Assembly: GCA_964348085.1 (NCBI GenBank)
Contig: CAYGBI010000006.1
Coordinates: 11,803 to 75,802 of the forward strand
Length of the DNA: 64,000 nucleotides
Direction: 5' to 3'
Source: VXYL01 sp964348085
Lineage (GTDB): Bacteria; Pseudomonadota; Gammaproteobacteria; Pseudomonadales; Azotimanducaceae
In this document: positions 60,909 to 64,000 of the stretch, piece after piece
Position numbering within the stretch: position 1 is the first letter of the stretch
Layout of the letters: the number at the start of each line of letters is the position of its first letter
The notes under the pieces: generated by a model
Told to the model about the DNA's origin: nothing
Database searches by the model: none
Seen by the model: the letters and a program-made list of their open reading frames with translations, nothing else
Position numbers and translations under genes: made by a program

Positions 60909-62585
60909 ATGCGCAGGTGCATCCGATGGTGCGCACTGGGGCTTTTGGTGGCTGCCGGCTGCACGCCCGACGACACGGCCGGCACGGCGTGGTTCTCGGA
61001 GGAAGCGAAGGTCCGCGGCCTCGACTTCACCCACGTGTCGGGTTTCACCGATCAACCGTTGCTGCCGGAAATCGTCGGCGGCGGCGTCGCTTTGGCCGAT
61101 TTGGACGGCGACGACGATCTCGACATTTACTTAGTGCAAAGTGGTTGGTCGCTCGCCCAAGGACCGAGTGACGAAGCCCCCACCGACCGCCTCTACCTGA
61201 ACCGCGGCGACGGCCGGTTCGACGAAGCGCGCAATGCGGGCGGCCACCGGGGCTACGGCATGGGCGTCGCCGTCGGCGATTACGACAACGACGGCGATGT
61301 GGACCTGTACGTGACCAATGTCGGCGCCAACGCCTTGCTACGGAACGATGGGCACGGGCGTTTCGAGGATGTCGCCGCCGCAGCCGGTGTCGACGACCCG
61401 GGTTGGGGCACGGCCGCTGCTTTTCTGGACCTCGACGCCGACGACGATTTGGACTTGTTCGTAGTGAACTACATGAACTGGTCACCGGCGATCGAACCCG
61501 GCTGCGAGTCGCGTGGCGAACCCACCTATTGCTCGCCTGTCGCTTATAAGGCGGCGGCGCCGGACCGGCTGTTCCGCAACAACGGCGATGGCACCTTCAC
61601 CAATGTCACGCTTGAGGCGGGCTTGAACGTCGCGTACGGCAACGGACTCGGCATCGTCGGCGCGGACTTCAACGGCGACGGCCGGCTCGACGTTTTTGTC
61701 GCCAACGACAAGATGCTCAACCAACTTTGGCTCAACCAAGGGGGCTTGCGTTTCGCCGAGCAGGCCATGCACTGGGGTTGCGCCGCGGACGACAGCGGCA
61801 CCGCCAAGGCCGGCATGGGTGTCGCCGCCCGGGATGTGGACGACGACGGCGACCCGGACCTCCTCGTCGTCAACTTGGAGGGCGAGACCGATTCGTTCTT
61901 CCGCAACGAGTCCACCTACTTCGTCGACGCCACGGCGTCGGTCAAGCTCGGCGCCAGCAGCAGCCGCAGCCACACCCGTTTCGGCGCTGCGCTCGCGGAC
62001 TTCGACAACGACGGGCTTTTGGATCTCTATGTGGCCAACGGCAAGGTGGACGGCAATCCCAACACGCGCGACGACGCTTTCGCGGAGCCGAACCTGTTGT
62101 TTCGCGGAGTGCGTCAAGGAGGCTTCGCGTTCCAAGAGATCGACCCGACCGGCGGTGTCTCACCGCCGCTCAGACATACCAGCCGCGGCACCGCGGTGGG
62201 CGACTTGAATGGCGACTGGGCGCTCGACATGGTGGTGGTCAATCGCCACGCGCCCGCCTATCTGTTAATCAACCAAGCGCCTTCGCGCGGCGGCGCCGTG
62301 CGTTTTCGAGTGCGTTCGCGCAACGGGCGCGACGCCTACGGTGCCGTGGTGTCGGCGTCGGCGGGCACAACCCGAACGCATCGCCAAGTGCAGCCCGCCT
62401 CCAGCTACTTGGCGTCGCACGAACCGCACGTTCACTTCGGCATCGGCGAGCACCAGACCGTCGCCGACGTCACCGTACGCTGGCCCGACGGCACGGAAGA
62501 ACACTTCGGCGAGTTTCCGGTCGGCGCACTCGCCGAACTGCGCGAGGGTCAGGGGCTCGCCGTCGAGGCCGCCTCGGCAAGTTGA
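60909..62585 (+). CDS. CRTAC1-family lipoprotein, type 1 (cluster 2, second copy)
   Basis: 558 residues from ATG 60909. Signal WCALGLLVAAGCTPD with lipobox. FG-GAP loops (ADLDGDDDLDIYLVQ, GDYDNDGDVDLYVTN, DLDADDDLDLFVVNYM), Cys pair EPGCESRGEPTYCSP, ASPIC/UnbV end VTVRWPDGTEEHFGEFPVGA. The open frame upstream to 60699 runs into the cassette and has no signal. Its usual TPR partner is separated from it by the cassette. Confidence 0.92.
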   Translation: MRRCIRWCALGLLVAAGCTPDDTAGTAWFSEEAKVRGLDFTHVSGFTDQPLLPEIVGGGVALADLDGDDDLDIYLVQSGWSLAQGPSDEAPTDRLYLNRGDGRFDEARNAGGHRGYGMGVAVGDYDNDGDVDLYVTNVGANALLRNDGHGRFEDVAAAAGVDDPGWGTAAAFLDLDADDDLDLFVVNYMNWSPAIEPGCESRGEPTYCSPVAYKAAAPDRLFRNNGDGTFTNVTLEAGLNVAYGNGLGIVGADFNGDGRLDVFVANDKMLNQLWLNQGGLRFAEQAMHWGCAADDSGTAKAGMGVAARDVDDDGDPDLLVVNLEGETDSFFRNESTYFVDATASVKLGASSSRSHTRFGAALADFDNDGLLDLYVANGKVDGNPNTRDDAFAEPNLLFRGVRQGGFAFQEIDPTGGVSPPLRHTSRGTAVGDLNGDWALDMVVVNRHAPAYLLINQAPSRGGAVRFRVRSRNGRDAYGAVVSASAGTTRTHRQVQPASSYLASHEPHVHFGIGEHQTVADVTVRWPDGTEEHFGEFPVGALAELREGQGLAVEAASAS

Positions 62586-62680
62586 AGCTTTGGTTTCTCG
62601 TGGACGGCGAAACTGGGCTTGCTCGCCGCAAAACGCTGTTCGCTCGCCACATTCCAATTAATGTCAATTTGTTACAGGTT

Positions 62681-62709
62681 TTGACAGCGCAGGGCGCAAT
62701 GGCTATGTT
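62681..62709 (+). promoter_or_regulatory. Sigma70-like promoter upstream of the TonB-dependent receptor
   Basis: TTGACA (62681-62686), a 17-bp spacer, and TATGTT (62704-62709), 77 bp before the receptor start. Best promoter match seen in the window. Confidence 0.6.
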
Positions 62710-62785
62710 CGAGCGGTCAGAGGTTCCGATTTCGCAATCACAGTTGAAGTAAGAGCAGTTGAGGCAAGAGAGGAAGGAATATCCA

Positions 62786-64000
62786 ATGACCAATGTAAAG
62801 GCTAGTAATTGGGCGAGGTGGATGTTTGTCTTTGGCAGCTTGGCGCTTGTCACAGGCAACCCCTTGTACGCCCAAGAGAACGGGGACGAGGACGAAGAAG
62901 AAGAGGAAGAGGAGATCGAACAGATCATCGTGACCGGCAGCGTGATCCGGCGCGACAACTTCGATCTACCGTCGCCGATGAACGTTTTGGACCGGGTGGA
63001 CTTCGATCTCGCCGGCACCACCGACATGGGCGAGATCATCTTCGACCAGCCTTGGCAGGTCGGCGTCAACTCGAACGCCACACCATTCGAGGGCGACGGC
63101 GCGGACGACCAGCAGTGGAACCAGGGCAACGAGGTCTGGGCGAATATCCGCGGCCTCGGTACCCGCGCCACCATGACCATGATGGACGGCCACCGCCTCC
63201 CCGCCGACACCAACACTTGGGGCCGACGGTCCGGCGTCGACGTAACCAACACCTATCCGGGCATCGCCATCGGCCGCCAAGAGACGATTTTGGATGGCGC
63301 CTCCGCGCTGTACGGGTCGGAGGCGGTGAGCGGCGTAATCAACCAGATACCACGCAAGGATTTCGACGGCTTGACCATCTCGATGGACCTGTCCTCACCG
63401 CTCGACAACGGTGCGCCGACCCGCGGCATCAGCCTACTCGCCGGCGCCCAAGGCGAACGCACCCGAGCCATCTTCGCGATGGAGGTCCGCGACATCGAAC
63501 AAATGCGCTATACGGACCGACCGCGCTACATCACCAGCACCAAGGACAAGTGGACGTCGCAGAACTTTACGGTCTGGTGGCACGATGCCGGTGACCGTGG
63601 CACGCCGGGTGATTTCGCCGTGCCGGTGCGCGGCGTCAATGGCGAACTGTATCCCGCCGGAGACAACTGGCAGCGAGGACTCGACCACCCCTACCGTTAC
63701 GACTGGGGCACGGCGGACTTCGTGAACTGGGTGCCGCCGGTGCAATACGGTCGCTTCGGAGACCGAGAGCTTTCCGATGCCCAAGGCCGCCACGTGGCTG
63801 CGTTCCGCATGGACCCGGGCTGCGGCTACGGTTTCGGCGCCGGCCACGACGACTTGGGTACTTCCGATCCCAACATGGCGGGACAGGCCGAACTCACCTA
63901 CAACGACCTCAACAAGCACGGCAACTTCCTAAACGGGGTGCGCGACCCGAGAACGGACTTCATCGCCCCGAACAACGGCAACGCGTTCGACATTTCCGAT
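62786..64000 (+). CDS. TonB-dependent receptor, N-terminal part (cut by window edge)
   Basis: 405 codons present, open at the right edge. ATG 62786 with GGAAGGA before it. Signal MFVFGSLALVTGNPLYAQ. The unusual acidic stretch GDEDEEEEEEEIEQ leads straight into the TonB box region IIVTGSVIRR. The plug domain follows: VWANIRGLGTRATMTMMDGH, ILDGASALYGSEAVSGVINQ. Outer-membrane active uptake with TonB/ExbBD energy. It follows a CRTAC1 lipoprotein gene and may be the transporter of the CRTAC1/TPR system; the substrate is unknown. Confidence 0.94.
   Translation, partial: MTNVKASNWARWMFVFGSLALVTGNPLYAQENGDEDEEEEEEEIEQIIVTGSVIRRDNFDLPSPMNVLDRVDFDLAGTTDMGEIIFDQPWQVGVNSNATPFEGDGADDQQWNQGNEVWANIRGLGTRATMTMMDGHRLPADTNTWGRRSGVDVTNTYPGIAIGRQETILDGASALYGSEAVSGVINQIPRKDFDGLTISMDLSSPLDNGAPTRGISLLAGAQGERTRAIFAMEVRDIEQMRYTDRPRYITSTKDKWTSQNFTVWWHDAGDRGTPGDFAVPVRGVNGELYPAGDNWQRGLDHPYRYDWGTADFVNWVPPVQYGRFGDRELSDAQGRHVAAFRMDPGCGYGFGAGHDDLGTSDPNMAGQAELTYNDLNKHGNFLNGVRDPRTDFIAPNNGNAFDISD

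Overview
The window is about 64 kb of GC-rich bacterial DNA. It most resembles an uncultured, probably marine or host-associated gammaproteobacterium. The clues are an E. coli-like TopA N-terminal half, a PepN alanyl aminopeptidase, quinone-type PyrD, Slt lytic transglycosylase, Bfd and CysE, together with a large set of CRTAC1 (FG-GAP plus ASPIC/UnbV) and TPR envelope proteins. The genus cannot be named from sequence reading alone. No rRNA, tRNA or CRISPR array was seen.

Layout. 1-9.4 kb: topA (cut by the left edge), a membrane-anchored hypothetical, a universal stress protein, slt-tatD, a thioredoxin-fold protein, a C39-like peptidase and a GNAT-S9 peptidase pair. 9.4-16.1 kb: ddl, a tandemly duplicated block carrying a small membrane protein and a DUF1080 relic, amt, and a second decaying tandem duplication of two paralogous secreted proteins. 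16.5-28.6 kb: a P-loop kinase, pyrD, pepN, an xdhC-mocA pair, an ankyrin-repeat gene with reading-frame problems, nadK, cysE, an ELM1-like gene and an FkbM methyltransferase.

28.7-41.2 kb and 47.5-64 kb hold two related clusters of exported proteins. Cluster 1 has a TPR protein, a TPR/FG-GAP lipoprotein, a five-haem membrane cytochrome with TPR tail, a membrane-anchored CRTAC1 protein, and a divergent TPR/CRTAC1 lipoprotein pair. Cluster 2 has a TPR/CRTAC1 lipoprotein pair, a double-length CRTAC1 protein, two more TPR proteins, a third CRTAC1 lipoprotein and a TonB-dependent receptor that runs off the right edge. Stop/start overlaps link most neighbours. The ensemble looks like a cell-envelope assembly or uptake system with an electron-transfer component; its substrate is unknown.

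At 57.2-60.8 kb a three-gene cassette (small protein, PIN-domain nuclease-like protein, P-loop ATPase) with visibly different base composition sits between a TPR lipoprotein gene and its expected CRTAC1 partner. It is the best candidate here for an undescribed, possibly defensive, system.

Between the clusters (41.6-47.5 kb) are an AAA/PD-(D/E)XK protein, bfd, an epimerase, a PQQ-type sugar dehydrogenase, small membrane proteins and a GST. A dispersed element of about 110 bp ending in a strong hairpin occurs six times, each copy next to a gene or pseudogene 3' end.
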